Notes under the pieces: generated by a model | Seen by the model: the letters and a program-made list of their open reading frames with translations, nothing else | The model's database searches: none | Told to the model about the DNA's origin: nothing | In this document: piece after piece, positions 23,901 through 36,369 of the stretch | Numbering within the stretch: position 1 is the first letter of the stretch | Layout: every line of letters starts with the position of its first letter | Source of the DNA: Sphagnum magellanicum | Taxonomy: Eukaryota > Streptophyta > Sphagnopsida > Sphagnales > Sphagnaceae | Reading direction: 5' to 3' | DNA: 64,000 nucleotides | NCBI GenBank assembly: GCA_021904315.1 | Contig: CM038919.1 | Span: 22,733,666-22,797,665 of the forward strand | Position numbers and translations under genes: made by a program

Positions 23901-26772
23901 TCAACATACCTTTTAAGACTGTGTTCCACCTCTTGCCACGACTACCAACCTCTCTAGGTCGATGTGCAACTGTTCCTGAGTTTCCTCCCTTTTCACGTTC
24001 CCACAAAGCTTCCACAATACTGGGTGCCAGGTCCCCAGCTCCTGCAGTAAGGTCTTTGATCCATTGCACCAAAAACTGAATCAGTTATCACCAATTGTTT
24101 TCATCCTTGGTCATGAGTCATCAATAATCAGTGTACAGCAGTCAAGGAAAGCAAATTAAACACCTTGAACAGTTGAATACACTACATTCATTGGCTATTT
24201 TGATCCTCTGCTGCTTGTATAAGCAAAACCAAGAGCTGAGCATTCTGATCTACACAAAGGGTTCAATCTCATACCAATTGAAGCCTCAGAGTAGGCCCAA
24301 GCATTGAGAGTCGTGTTTGGACCACCTTGACCACGTATGCCAGTCTCTGACCTGGAACTACTAGTAGCAACACGCTTCTGATTCTCAATCTTGCTTGTTG
24401 TACAGGACTCATATGTCTTTCCCTTGCATCTTGATAATGCATGTTTAAGGCGCATCTCTAGGTTGAGGATTCTGCGAGCATTGCAAAACACATAGAAGGA
24501 TGTGAGCTCTACAGAACAGCACTCAAAATGAATGTGTTTGGAAACTGATAAAAGAGTATCTTTCTATGAAGATTGTGTTGGTTATATGAATTGTGACAAA
24601 GTTTCATGGCTGGCCTCAGAGTGGACATCTGATTCTTTCCCTTGACTACCTTGAAGGTCAATTGTTTGAAAGAAAGACTTGATGATGTTGCTCTCCAACC
24701 TGCTACTGTAGTGTATTTTGAATTCTAGGTGGATGAGGTGCTATTGTTCATGCAGTTTCAAACTACCCCACAATAACAAACAAGTAAGAATAGTAACTGG
24801 ACACATTGATTGTGAGAAGTTTTGCACTTGAAAATTAGGTTGCGAAAAACCACCATGCCTAGGTTCATTCATAAGATCCATCCATAATTTAGTGCCCAAA
24901 GACATCATGAGAAATTGTCAGCATAAAATCCACCACATTCAATAACTGGTAGGTTCAGTTAAAATAGTAGCAGAATGAGTTACAATGAAAACCAGGCGCT
25001 TAGAATTTGAATTGGGCTTGAAACAATTATGTCACGCTACAAATATGGAGTTCAAAAGAGACCTACAATTCATATTTGGTGATTGGGTCCATTTTTTCGA
25101 TAGCATCTGAATTCAGTCCTATACTCTTTTCTCTCGGGCTTAGTCTTTCCACAGCACCATCTGCAGCATTTGCAAACAAAAGAAATCATTTCGTCAGTAA
25201 TGATGTGAAGAATAATTCTGTAATGTTTCACTGAGAACCTGTCCTGACATGCTTGTTGTGCGCACACACACAATCCTGTAGCCTCAATGGGTCTTTTCCT
25301 CCAATCTCCAACAATGAAAATTTAGATAATGACAAAATATCTGCCAGTATTTTCCACAGTTTATTTCTTTGTCACTTGAGGTTCAAATAGAAGAAGAAAC
25401 CAGTTGGAGAAAATCAATGCCTTGCCTGTTACAGTCCACGATCGTGGCCGCTTCAATCGTGTTGAATAAGGAGAGGAAGATTGGGGTGGCTTCACTTGCA
25501 ATGATTGGACCTTGTCCACCTGCATGAGGGTATGCACATGTGACATCCATCCAGATTAGGTCAAAAGCAATTCCCCTGTTTATGATCAAGCCATTGCATG
25601 GTTTTTGCTAAAGAAATAAAATGTAGCACCTTCTGTAGGAGCAAATATATGGAGATTGCCTATACAAAATACAGTACCATCAACACAAAGAAAACCACAC
25701 AAAAAATGACGATGTGACCTCCATACAAGGACAGGACCAAGACAAATCAGCAACAGCCTTGCCAGATCTAATTCTTGTTCTCTACCAGGGTGCACAGTAA
25801 TAAGGAATGGATTGCATATTGCTTACAGACAGAAGTGATTGCCATTGTTCCTTCTGTGTCTGTGGATTCAAAACACTTCCTTCATCTGGTTTATCTGCAG
25901 CAGTTCACTTTCTGCCAGTGTTAACAAACCCTCCTTTCACAAAGAAAACAACAGTCTAACTGCTGCAATCCCACAATTGACAAACAAGAGAATTTACAAT
26001 GCTAGCTTGCACTGGGATATAATATGCTCATTTACATTCTACATGCTGCTATGCATACAAAGGGGGGGGAAAAATGAAAAAAAAGAGCTAAGAATAGCAT
26101 GAAATTGAGCAATTCTACATGTCTTGGCATTCACCTGCAAATCTTTCTCCAGAGACATTCTGCACACTGGAAGTGCCTGTTTGTAATGACACATTCTTGG
26201 CCAGCTCAGATTGATTCTGTTGTCCTCCGTCTGCTGTTGTCTTTGCACCAAATTGTCCATTTGGAAGCCGATGAATACCAGCAACAGAACCCTCAAGAAC
26301 AGGAGTGCTGCATTGATAAGCTGGTGGTCGGCGTACCTGGTCGCATAGCCATTTGACATAAAAACCTCAATAGACTCTCTCTGGACTAAAACCCTTGTTT
26401 TTCAACATGGCAAAGAGTTTTCCAAAAGCAAAAAGACCTCAGAAACAGGTTGCGATAATGGCGTACTTTCTTCTCCTCCGACTTGTGGTACTCACGGCCG
26501 AAGAGCAATCGATGATGACATTTCTGGATATAAGAGACCAGCACACAATTGGAATGCTGTGTACGCAACCATGCAGCATACTGTGCATTCAAGTTCAGCC
26601 ATTCCAGAATCTCCGCTCCTTCCACTACTTCAGTGCGGTCCAACGAGTGCAGCCATCCCCAGACTGGTTTCCATTTGGTCGATACTGGCTTGCCACGGAA
26701 AGACGAGTCCTGGCCGGCGTTTTTCGCTCGATTCTTGTTCTTCTTCTTTACAGCCTTCTGCACAGACGCCAT
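17962..26772 (-). CDS. WD40-repeat (transducin-like) protein, about 830 aa, 21 exons
   Basis: Exon ends (minus): 26772-26467, 26336-26135, 25894-25827, 25519-25426, 25160-25067, 24471-24275, 24053-23910, 23710-23574, 22944-22870, 22253-22182, 21916-21851, 21654-21540, 21388-21292, 20968-20809, 20533-20486, 19840-19758, 19556-19336, 19040-18954, 18704-18629, 18392-18336, 18054-17962. Phases agree throughout; exon 15 is tight and I am least sure of its exact length. The N-terminus is basic (KAVKKKNKNRAK), followed by KWKPVWGWLHSLDR and a low-complexity linker. From about residue 415 blade strands appear: LLLYNLVSGRARELIGHNSQ, VWDSTSAACLHTLG, LLLWNILRGELVADL, VVQIWDIDALSMISSV, VGLFDVRTAGAISRL, VAMWDVSLGQPCI. 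WD40 propellers are protein-binding scaffolds; the partner is unknown. I did not recognise a named orthologue. Intron 4 appears to use a GC donor (CAG|GCAAGG). Confidence 0.88.
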
Positions 26773-26815
26773 CGAAAGGTACAAATCTGCTATTGATCTG
26801 CTTTCTTTCTGTTTC

Positions 26816-27066
26816 TTTTTTCTTCTCCAAGAATCAGAAAGCAGAAACAAGATCAAAAAGCTCCGCCATATCGTCTCACCAGGCGTTTGCTAAAAACATG
26901 AGAGGGAACGAAATGCGAGAAGAAAAAAGACTTAAAAAAATCCAAAAAAATCGCGTTATTTCCTTTTTTTCTCTGGAAGAATCAGAAAGTACAAACTAGA
27001 TTAAAAGCTCGGGCATAAATATCCTCGTGCGAAAACATGAGCGAGAAACACACGCTAGGAAGAAGA
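26816..27066. repeat. Two-copy ~145-bp duplication just upstream of the WD40 gene
   Basis: CAAGAATCAGAAAGCAGAAA with AAAAAGCTCCG and AAAACATGAGAGGGAACG (26,828-26,910) is repeated as GAAGAATCAGAAAGTACAAA with AAAAGCTCGGGC and AAAACATGAGCGAGAAAC (26,978-27,050). It lies 50-290 bp upstream of the start codon, so it duplicates 5' UTR or core promoter sequence. Confidence 0.7.
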
Positions 27067-29031
27067 AAACGCTAATGCTATGTCTCCACGGTTGAGCGGG
27101 ACGAGCTTCCGAGACCCTGGAGGAAACCCTAGGGAAAACCTAAATCCTGCAAAGGTTAGCCTTACCCTACAAGTTGGTTAGGTGGTGGGTTAGGTTTGAG
27201 GAGGTCAAGGGAATCGAACTTCAGATCCAACAAGCAAAATAACAATAAATAAATAAATAAAGGATAAATGGTACAAAGTCTTTTTGGGGTGGTTAGCTTC
27301 TAGAAGTGTATTTTTCCCCCAAAACATTTCCCCTTATTTTAGGCACAAAGTTTGGGAAAATTTTGGTTTTTTTTTTTGGTTTTTCTAGTGTTAAATTGAT
27401 TAAATTGCTAATTTTTGAAAAAAAAGTTCCAAAATTTTAATACCACAAAACTTAAATAAATGTATATGTATATCAAAAAATTTAAATTTTGCAAATTAAG
27501 TTATTTTGAATAAATTTCAATTCTTTTCAAAATTAGTTGCTCCCAATGTCAAAAGCTCTAACAATTTGTTTGCCATTATTGATGATTGCATGCCTTAAAA
27601 GCTTGTTCGTGCAACAATGTCTAACTAGAGCAAAATTACTTGACATTTATTTTTCCAACTTCAATTGTAAAAAAATTCAAGAATTGTTTTTTTTGTTTTT
27701 ATTGTTGAAGTGAGAAAATGAAAAATAAATAAATAAATAAATAAATATTTGCGAAGAAGATGTCAAAATGATAAAGGCCCTATAATAATCATTTGTAGCC
27801 TTGATAAAAATTAAACAATAGTCGTCCTTCAAAAATAATTAAAATTAATTACAACAACATTAGATATGTAATATTATTAATTATATTATTAATCATAATA
27901 TTTAGTATAATAAATACATAAATTAAGTTAATATAACATACGATAAATTTTTTTATAAAAAAAATACAAGAAAAAATAAATTTTATAACCCACATATATT
28001 CTTCGATAGCATAACACGAACAATTCGAGTTTTGTTTGGACACCAAAAACAATGGAACCCTCCGCCCCCCCCCCCCCCCCCCCTTGGATCCTCCGGCCCA
28101 CCCGAAGCGCTTAAATGTTCGGTCACCGGCTGATTTACCTTGAGTTAATAATAATGAAATTAACAACCCAAAGCGTCCAAAAAAGCATATTTATTTATTT
28201 ATTTTGATAACCTACCCGGAGCAGTCGTTGCCGGGAGGTGATAACCGGCCAGCACCGGGTTTTGAAGGTTTGAGAACAACTCAGTGAGCTCCGGAGCCAC
28301 ATCCATTCCCGAAGGGCAGATGCCTTTCCTTTCCTCTTCTTCCCTTTTCTTCGCTCTCTTTCTCTTCCTCCCTCTTCTCGCTCTCTCTCTCTCTCTCTCT
28401 CACTCTCACCGAGCCATTCCAAATCCTGTATTTTTTATAATCGAACACAGTTTTTCTGTAAAAACATAACATGATGGAGCAAACACACCTTTCTGTAACA
28501 CATGATGGTTTCCGTCTGCGAAGAATGTCAAGAGTAGCGAATTTAAATATCTTTGGCATATTTTTATGTCTACATGTATGCATGCATTATGCTTGGAGAA
28601 ATGTTTGGAGTTCAATGATGTTCATTGCTTGCTTGCTTGGTTACTGCTGTTCGCTCAATGTCAGTGATAATAAACAGCTTGCACACCAGATATTAATACA
28701 AATCTCAAGCTTCAATCCAGTTTTGATCTCAGAATCATGTAGTGTACGAGGAGGAGATCTGATGATGCTTTTGTAAGTGTTTTTGATGTTAGAAGAATTG
28801 CAAATGGAGAAGTTTAATACAGTTTGATCTTTGGATTATTGCAAAAGGAGAAAACGTTTGCCGCTTTGATTTCAGAAGTATTGCAAAAGGAGAAGTCTGT
28901 GGTAAGGTGTCTTGTTTCTTGTTCTTCGTCTTGTTCTTCTTTTCTTAGAATCCTTAGATTTTTGGAAGGATTGACCTCCAGAAGGAAGTTCTTATTGTCA
29001 TTGCAGTCGACGACGACGACGACAAGAAAGC
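27067..29031. other. Intergenic region between the divergent WD40 and F-box genes
   Basis: No further gene seen. It holds AT-rich DNA, (AAAT)n near 27,725-27,748, a C19 run at 28,065-28,083, and a (CT)n run at about 28,379-28,402. The two genes are transcribed away from each other, so both promoters lie here. At 28,786-28,905, in the F-box leader, three imperfect ~45-bp copies share ATTGCAAAAGGAGAA. Confidence 0.6.
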
Positions 29032-30736
29032 ATGGATCCATCGTTATGGAGTTTCTTTCCAGAAGATTTGATAGACAGAGTGTTGGCATGGTTGCCACTG
29101 CCGAGCTTCTTCCGTCTGCGCATTGTTTGTAAGACGTGGAACAATCTGATGCATTGCAAGAATTTCATGGATCTGAAAAGCTCACAAACTCCTTCACGAT
29201 CGCAAGATTCGTGGATTGTGATCTTTGCAGATCGAGGTTACAGAGTCATGTCAGCCTTCATTCCGTCAGAAAACAAATGGCATAGCATCCCCTTGTCGTT
29301 TCTTCCCTTTGATATCTCTGATGTCACAGTCGCTGGAGGATTGCTGGTTTTCCGCTTACACGAGACCAACGGCGCTTCTAGTGTTTGCGTTTGCAATCCG
29401 TTGACAAGCTCTTGGAGGAAATTGCCGCCGATGCTTGGCGGATGGAGAGATGGACTCATCGGCTTGGTTGTGGATCGACAATCTCGAGCTTACAAGATCA
29501 TCGTCCGCAGCAACTTGGCGCCGATTTACAGTCACGGAATCGTGTTGCGAACTGAGGTTTACGACTCCAGGACGGATCAATGGATGCGCACTGAAGGTCT
29601 CGACGATGGCATTACCACTGGACATGCTTTCTGCAATGGCGTGTTGTATTTCATGACTTGGGAGACTCGCAGCGGCGTGTATGGTGTGTATGCTTATCAT
29701 GTGGAACGTGGCTCCTGGAGCAAAGTTCATGTGCCGATTCCTGATTTCATGACCTGTCCCCATGTGGTTGAATGCCGAGGCCGTCTCTTGATGGTCGGAG
29801 GTTTTGGCAGGTAATTCTTGAATCTTCTCCGAATCAATTAATTACTACTCTCCTTATGGTTTGTAGGTTTTTGGAATGTCGGAAAAGCTGTCTTGATTTG
29901 GTTGCCATGAAAGAATTCCTCATGCAGCTGCCGCCAACAAGAAAATTTGGCAATGGAAAGTGTGGGGCAACAACAACAACAACAAAGCTGCTGCACTTTT
30001 TTTATGTTGAGTCCCCAGTTTTGAACTTGCACTTTTTCAGAATCTTGCAAAATTGGCCACAGAAAGTGCAGGGCAACAATAAAGCTGTCAAGCGCTTGTT
30101 CTGTTGAGTTTTTCTTTTTTGCATTGCAGCGAAAAATGAAAGGAACAAGGAAATCTCCTTTTCTTTTCCCAGAATCGTGGATTTACAGAGAATGTAAACA
30201 TGTGATTGAATTAGGGGTCAGAGCCAGATCAACAATCGAAATTTCAATGACAAACTGTGAAACTTTGCATTCACTGTCAAAGCTAGGGTTTTGGTTTTTG
30301 GGGCTTGCTTAATGTTTTTGTGTGCAAGTTTGGGTAGAAGATCTGGACCTGATTGATTTTGATTGAGGTGAGAGTGAGAATTCATGAAGACCATGCATAA
30401 CTGATGATGAGCTTGAATTTTTGCAGGAGACCTCACTTTGTGACAGAAGGAATATGTGTGTGGGAGCTTCAAGATCGGAGTAGGGATTGGGTGGTAGTGC
30501 AGAACATGCCTGCACGCTTGTTCAGGGAGCTACTCAACAATTCCAGCTTGCTGTCATTCAATTGTGTGGGTCACGGTGACATGATCTACTTGAGCAATCG
30601 CAAGAGTCCACGATTGCTTGTCATTTTCAATTGTGTTCAGAGTTCATGGGGAAGGTTAGACACCTACATCTCACATGATCTTCATCCCATGTATTCTTGG
30701 TTTTCTTACTACCCTAGGCTGGATGCTGCCATTTAG
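29032..30736 (+). CDS. F-box protein with kelch/galactose-oxidase-like C-terminus, 362 aa, 2 exons
   Basis: Exon 1 is 29032-29810, exon 2 30427-30736; the AG|GTAATT donor and TTTTTGCAG acceptor join in phase. Residues 5-46 form an F-box (FFPEDLIDRVLAWLPLPSFF, then LRIVCKTWNNLM), which binds SKP1 in an SCF ubiquitin ligase. The rest looks like a beta-propeller: CNPLTSSWRKLPPM, VYDSRTDQWMRTEGL, GHAFCNGVLYFMTW, ECRGRLLMVGGFGRRP, VWELQDRSRDWVVVQNMP. The layout resembles Arabidopsis F-box/kelch proteins such as At5g15710 or HAWAIIAN SKIRT (At3g61590), from memory. The substrate cannot be inferred. The gene is complete, with a short intron of about 616 bp, and is convergent with the SWEET gene, their stops lying about 430 bp apart. 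Confidence 0.92.
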
Positions 30737-30750
30737 GGGCTATGCACATG

Positions 30751-30781
<31 letters not shown>

Positions 30782-31164
30782 TGTGTATAATGAATTCTCT
30801 CTACTTCAAAATCACCCCCTCTATCTTCTTCATACAATATGCAATGAATTGTACCAATGTCGGTGGGTTTCTGCAGCAATCTTTTCTCCCTACATCAAAT
30901 GTTGCCTTTCAGTTTCAAGAACCCTATTCTGATGAGTTGAAATCATCATTTATCCCAGCTCACATATCAGATACACGATTCCAGTTTTTTTTTCTTTGGT
31001 GTCCTCCTATGGGTGTAATCTCAAGTCTGTTCTAGCCAAGCAAATCTCATCATAATGTCAATTTAGAGTTAAAATCCTTAATCATATTTTTTTTCTTAAT
31101 CTTATTTTTATGTGTTTATTATGGTCACTTCAAGTGTACTGGAGCTAGACTGAATGAAGCATAT

Positions 31165-33751
31165 TCAATGGCTTCCATGGGTATGGTGAGGAAGTGTTGT
31201 ATTTGGTAGGAGAGGGCCAGATTGTTTGATTGGAGTTGCAGTGCAAGTCTCACCATGGTGATGGTGATGATGATCACGTGCAAGGTCGATAGAGATTGCT
31301 TCCATTCCAGTCCCCAGCTTTGACTCATCTGCTTTTCCAGCGCGTTCCATTCGTACCGGGGTTGCATTCTTGTAGAAAGCATACAATGCAAGTTGAGCCA
31401 GTCCCAGTAAAGCTCCAATTCCATTAGGGATCTAGAAACAGGTGCAACCCCCCACAAATTAGTTAACACGTATTATTATTAGTCTACAGAGATGGATGGC
31501 AGATCCTTCTTTTGTGCAAGCTTTAAATCTAAGTTTCAACCTTTCCAAGTTATAGTTTCAGACGAATTTGTGACTCGACTTTTGAAAAAAATATGAAGAA
31601 TTGAATTGAGATGGTACTTACTGCAATGAAGATGTCAAGACCACCCACGAATGCATAACCAAACCAGACGAGCCCATTGAGGAAGTTGAAAAGAGAGAGT
31701 AGGAATGGCATGAATTCAACACTGTGCGTCCTTATCACCATGCGCTGGGAAGTCAAGATTGAAGCCAAGCTCAAAAAATTCAGTCTTTTATATTAATTCA
31801 ATGCATAATCTGGATTTGACAAAAAACCGCCAAATTGAAACTTAGGGAAGGGTATAATGCACATACATCCTCAAACAGGAAAGAAAACTTAGGTTATAAA
31901 ATTATGCGCTCAAACATGCGCAGATTTGTGTGATTAGATTTCAAGTAATAATTAATTGCTACAATCAAATGCACTGTGATCTCTTGCAAGAAATCGCAAG
32001 AAGTTTCATGCAACAAACAATTCTTGCAAGTAACTTCTTGCAACAAACAATTCTTGCAAGAAGTTTCATGCAACGAACAATTCTTGCAAGAAGATTCATG
32101 CCACACCAATTGTGGCAACAGGATCTTGCAAACTTAGAGACAGGAACTTATTATCAAAGTTCTTGTTCATGTGGGTTTTTGGTTGCAGTTTCTTTGAGAC
32201 AAGTGTGAGTGGATGGGTGGGTGGGTTTGTGTGCAAATTTTTTTCTTGCCTCATCTGATTAAATTACTTACCATGATTGTGAGTGGAGATGCATACATCC
32301 CGACTGCAAATACTACACAAAGTGTGCCGATGATGAGCTTGCGCCGAGTCTTGTCATGAACAAGCTCCAGGATGAGCACCACAACAAACACAAATCCAAC
32401 CACCACTATCGCCAACAGTTTCAACACTTTCATCTGTGCAACCACCATGCCAAGAAGAAAAAAAAACACACACACACACACAAAATTAAAATTAAAATGA
32501 AATGCACATTGACAGAACAGAGTCTAAGAAAGATTGCACCTTCAGAGCTATGAAAGAATCAAACATTCAAGAAAAAACTCCCCATTGATAATATTCTCTT
32601 CATGTGAAGGAAGAAGATCATTGTGAACATCAAAGAATTTTGAAAGGAGAAAGGAAACAAAGAGAATGTTGTGGAGAAGAGGAATCTGAGACAGATGATT
32701 ATATACATACCCGAAGTCTCTTTGGAGCAAAGATTAAGTAGGTTGTAAGGTATCCGGTTTCAATCATGCAACCCGCTGCATTGATGGTGACCACCAACAC
32801 TTGCAGTTGCACATCCGGCATACCATATACCACCCACAACATACAATTGAGGAGTGTGCACACATAAGGAATGCCTGAATACTCCTGCACATCTTTCTTC
32901 TTCACTATGTCCCAAAATGTCGGGCTGTGAAACAAAACAAAAATCATCACACAATTTAAACAAAAATAAAATTACACCAACAAACAAGAACAATGTTCAA
33001 CAACAAAAGATCAGTTGATCAAAAGACAATTTAGAGCAATATGCAGCAAAATCATGAGATCACATGTGTTTGTTCATGCAGACTTGAAGAATCCAGAAGC
33101 TGAAAAATTCCTCACTTGGAGCAATTTCTTCTGAGGAAAGTTTATTAGCAAATCTCTTTTCAAAGCATGCATGGATTTATGAAGGCATACGCGTGCAGTG
33201 ATCATGAATGTGAGGGGCTTACAGGGGTGACGTGAACAAGCAGATTGAAATGATGTTGCCTGCAGCACACACACACACACACAGTTCATTCATTGCAGAA
33301 GCTTGGATCCAAAGAAGAGCTCTCACTGGCGGCCCAGAGGATCTGAATGTCAAACTGTGAAGCTGCAATACTAACTAGGCAGGCAGGCAAGGTTTCAATC
33401 TGTTTTGTACAGTGCAAAAGCATGATCTTGACGTGATCTTAGACTGTAGAATTCGGACAATTCAGAGGACTCTGGGGAAACTTGGCTGCTTAAGATCTCG
33501 AGTCTCATGTCCAGGATCCATTGCAGAACGTTCAATTGATTTTGTTTTAGGAGAAAAACAAACAGCTCGAGCATGCATTAACAACAAATTTTTTCTGGCA
33601 TTCTAAAACAGCAGTTTGCAGTTTTTTAGGGAACACACACAGAGAGACCTCTGCTGCTGCTGCTGCAATACTAAGGTTTTTTTGGGTTGTCATGGAAATT
33701 GTAGTACTACCCACCAATGATTCCTAGGATGAACTTGAAGTTGATCGACAT
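31165..33751 (-). CDS. SWEET bidirectional sugar transporter (MtN3/saliva), 279 aa, 6 exons
   Basis: SWEETs are seven-helix uniporters moving sugars across plasma or vacuolar membranes. Exons 33751-33715, 33259-33223, 32924-32711, 32433-32272, 31744-31622, 31431-31165 join in phase. First MtN3 repeat: MSINFKFILGIIG, GNIISICLFTSPLPTFWDIV, YVCTLLNCMLWVVYGMPDVQ. Second repeat: VVFAVGMYASPLTIMRMV, RTHSVEFMPFLLSLFNFLNG, FIAIPNGIGALLGLAQLAL. The conserved prolines and Asn of both triple-helix bundles (TSPLP, LNCMLW, ASPLT, IPNG) are present. It resembles clade II SWEETs most, judged by eye. The 60-residue C-terminal tail is cytosolic by topology and holds six His in a row (245-250). Intron 4 contains a tandem repeat. 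Confidence 0.95.
31985..32105. repeat. Four ~29-bp tandem units in SWEET intron 4
   Basis: The unit is CAACAAACAATTCTTGCAAG followed by AAGTTTCATG or TAACTTCTTG, in about four copies between exons 4 and 5. Copies differ by single bases, implying recent expansion. Repeated CTTGCAAG is self-complementary. Confidence 0.8.
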
Positions 33752-36290
33752 TGTGGATTCAAAGAATTTCGGATTCCAAGTTCACGCAAACCAAATGGGT
33801 CGGAAACTGAAACTGCGCCGCGAAAATTTATCACCTAAATCACAACAGCATCGAGCTGCAAGAGATGGCAGATCACGAGAAGTTCTGGAAAAACTTGCGT
33901 TAGATCAGTCTAGTAATGTGTGTGTGTGTGTGTGTGTGTGTGTACTGCTCAGATCATCATGAACATCATCATCATCATCACCATCTCTCTGTCTCTCTCT
34001 GTGTGGAACTTCAACAACTATCCTAGAACTTTGTCCAGATGCTGCAGGTAGCTTCAAGGGAGCTAAGAATTGGACTCCAGAGTTCAGAATGTGAGAGAAT
34101 TGAGGGTAGTAATTGAGTTTAGTACTACTGCAAGCTGTGGAGTGATGATGATGATGAGGAGGAGGAGCAGGAGGAGGAGGAAACTTTGTACAGAAGAACA
34201 AACCCCACAAAACAAAAACACAAAACAAAACAAAAAAAGGAAAAAGAGAAAAAAAGAAAAGAAAAGCAAAGCGCAAGTCATGCAGGAGTCATGGAGACAC
34301 AGAAGAGGCAGCTAAATGGTGATGTGCCCTGCTGCAAGGAGGTTGTTGTTGTTGTTGTTGTTGTACATGATCACAAAATCTGTGCAAGCTGGTTTTTACA
34401 AGTGCTTCACGAGCAGATCATACAGTAGTTATATATGATCTGCAGAATCATCATCCATAGAGCTAGTGGCCAGCTTGACACCATTCATGAGCTGCTTCAA
34501 CCACAAGAGTAGTCTAGAAGACTTAGTATGTAGTAGTAGTAGTAGTACTACTACTACTACTACTTCTTCTTCTTCTTCTTCTTCTTCTCCTCTACAACAA
34601 CAACAACAACAGCTGCTGATGCGTCATGGACACATGACTAACACACGGTCCTCTTCCAAAGCTCATGGAGTGTTTGTTTGTACCCCATGGGAGAGTAGTA
34701 CAGCAGCTCTCATGGGCTGTCCAGTTCCCCCCACCCCCCCCCAACACACATACCATGCCTAACACACCTCTTTGGCAAAACCCCTTTTCTGCCTCGCCAA
34801 CCCATCAAGATTTATCACCTCTTTTGTTGTACTAGTAGTCCCCTACCAGTGTTGGGTGGCTATTGAGAAGAACCCCAAGAAAAAAGAAAAAAAGAAAAAA
34901 AGAAAAGAAAAGAAAAAACCTCCTGCCGGTTATCAAACCACAAGGAGGGTTATCAACAACCTAGCTCGTTGTTGATACCCTACCCGTCGGCCTTTGGGTT
35001 TCTTTCGACTACCCATAGATAAACCTTCCTTCCAATCGGGTATCGGGTTTTCAAATTTTAATAACCTACCTAGATGATTGGAATTTCAGCCGCGGGGATA
35101 TTAGGTTACCACTCATAAAACTCTAAACATCATGTCATGTCTTTGATACAAAATTTTAAAAAATTAAAAATTAAAAAAATAAATCATGTCTTTGGTACAA
35201 AATCAAAAAAATTTAAAATTTAAAAAAAAAACATCATGTCTTTGATACAAAATCAACAAATTTAAGTTTAAATTTTAAAAAATCTGATAACCTACCGTAC
35301 CTAGGCTTTGTCGTCAATGGTTTTTGAGGTGGGTATTTAATAATGATTTCTTATGTATAAGCAAAAAAAATAACCGAGTAAATTGATAATTAGGAATATT
35401 TATGTTATGACAATGAAATTGATAACTAGTGGGTTTAAAGTTTTTTTTTTAAATTTATAACCTGCCTCTTTGCCTACAAACAAAAAATCCCTCAAAAAAT
35501 CATTAGGAAGATTCCATAGGAAGATGTAGAAAAAGTGACTAATTGTCCTTTGAAAGATTTAGCCAAATCTTGCTATAGCAACCACATTTTAGGTACATAT
35601 GTTTTATTATAACTCTAAATTTTTGGCTACACACTAATAATCAAATATAAAAATTTGGAAATGTTTCCTATTTTTTTGCCTCACTTCTAGTGATTGGACA
35701 CCACCAAAATCACTTCATTTTTAAAATTTTGTTCTAGTACTGACCTACCAATGTTGGTTTGGTAGGTAATATTTATGGGGTTTTTTTTTTTTTTGAGGAA
35801 TTTTTTTTGTAGCCAAAGTAGTAGCGATCATCCATGGGAAGTTGTAGAAAAAATAATGATCATCCCCGGGAAGATTTAGCCAATTATCTTTAAAATAACC
35901 TGTAATTTGTCCCTAGGAAAATTGTTACCTATTGGGCAAGCATTGGACAACCTTGAGTGGATCACACTAGTCAAGTGAAAGCTGTGAATGGTGGGCGCCC
36001 ACATGATGTATTACTAACCTTGAAGAAGGTCCTTAAGATCATGGTTTGATTAGCATAATCACGGTACCCAAAAGGAACGTTAGATTGCTCACAAAATTCA
36101 ATCATGAACTATGTTCTTTCTTTGTATTATATCACTTGGGCTTTGCACTATTACACACATTAATTATTTGCGATGATCAATTAATCAATTGATGAAAAAA
36201 TTTAATTAATTAATTTTGTGAAAATTAAGTTGCATTCAAATGAAGTGGATATTGATTGGCTCGGGTCCTTAGGGATTGTTGGGTAATGGT
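33752..36290. other. Upstream flank of SWEET and repeat-rich intergenic DNA
   Basis: No gene recognised. Contents are (TG)n at 33,917-33,943, an AGT/ACT trinucleotide inverted repeat at about 34,528-34,562 followed by (TTC)n, a hairpin TATCAACAAC-loop-GTTGTTGATA at 34,951-34,977, three ~62-bp copies with CATGTCTTTGATACAAAAT at 35,125-35,285, and two copies of the TTTAGCCAAATCT dispersed repeat near 35.55 and 35.85 kb. Confidence 0.6.
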
Positions 36291-36295
36291 ATAAG

Positions 36296-36366
36296 GCTGG
36301 TATTGTCTCAGCTCATAGTAGACTAATACGGTCCTTCCCTTCCTACTAGTGTGTTGATACTATCGT
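36296..36366. repeat. Dispersed repeat copy shared with 40,505-40,585
   Basis: GCTGGTATTGTCTCAGCTCA, then TAGACTAATACGGTCC and GTGTTGATACTA, aligns with GCTTGTATTGTTTGAGCTCA, CAGACTCATAAGGTCC and GTGTTGATACTA at 40.5 kb. Family unknown; the spacing of the conserved words is kept, so these are two copies of one element. Confidence 0.5.
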
Positions 36367-36369
36367 ATA

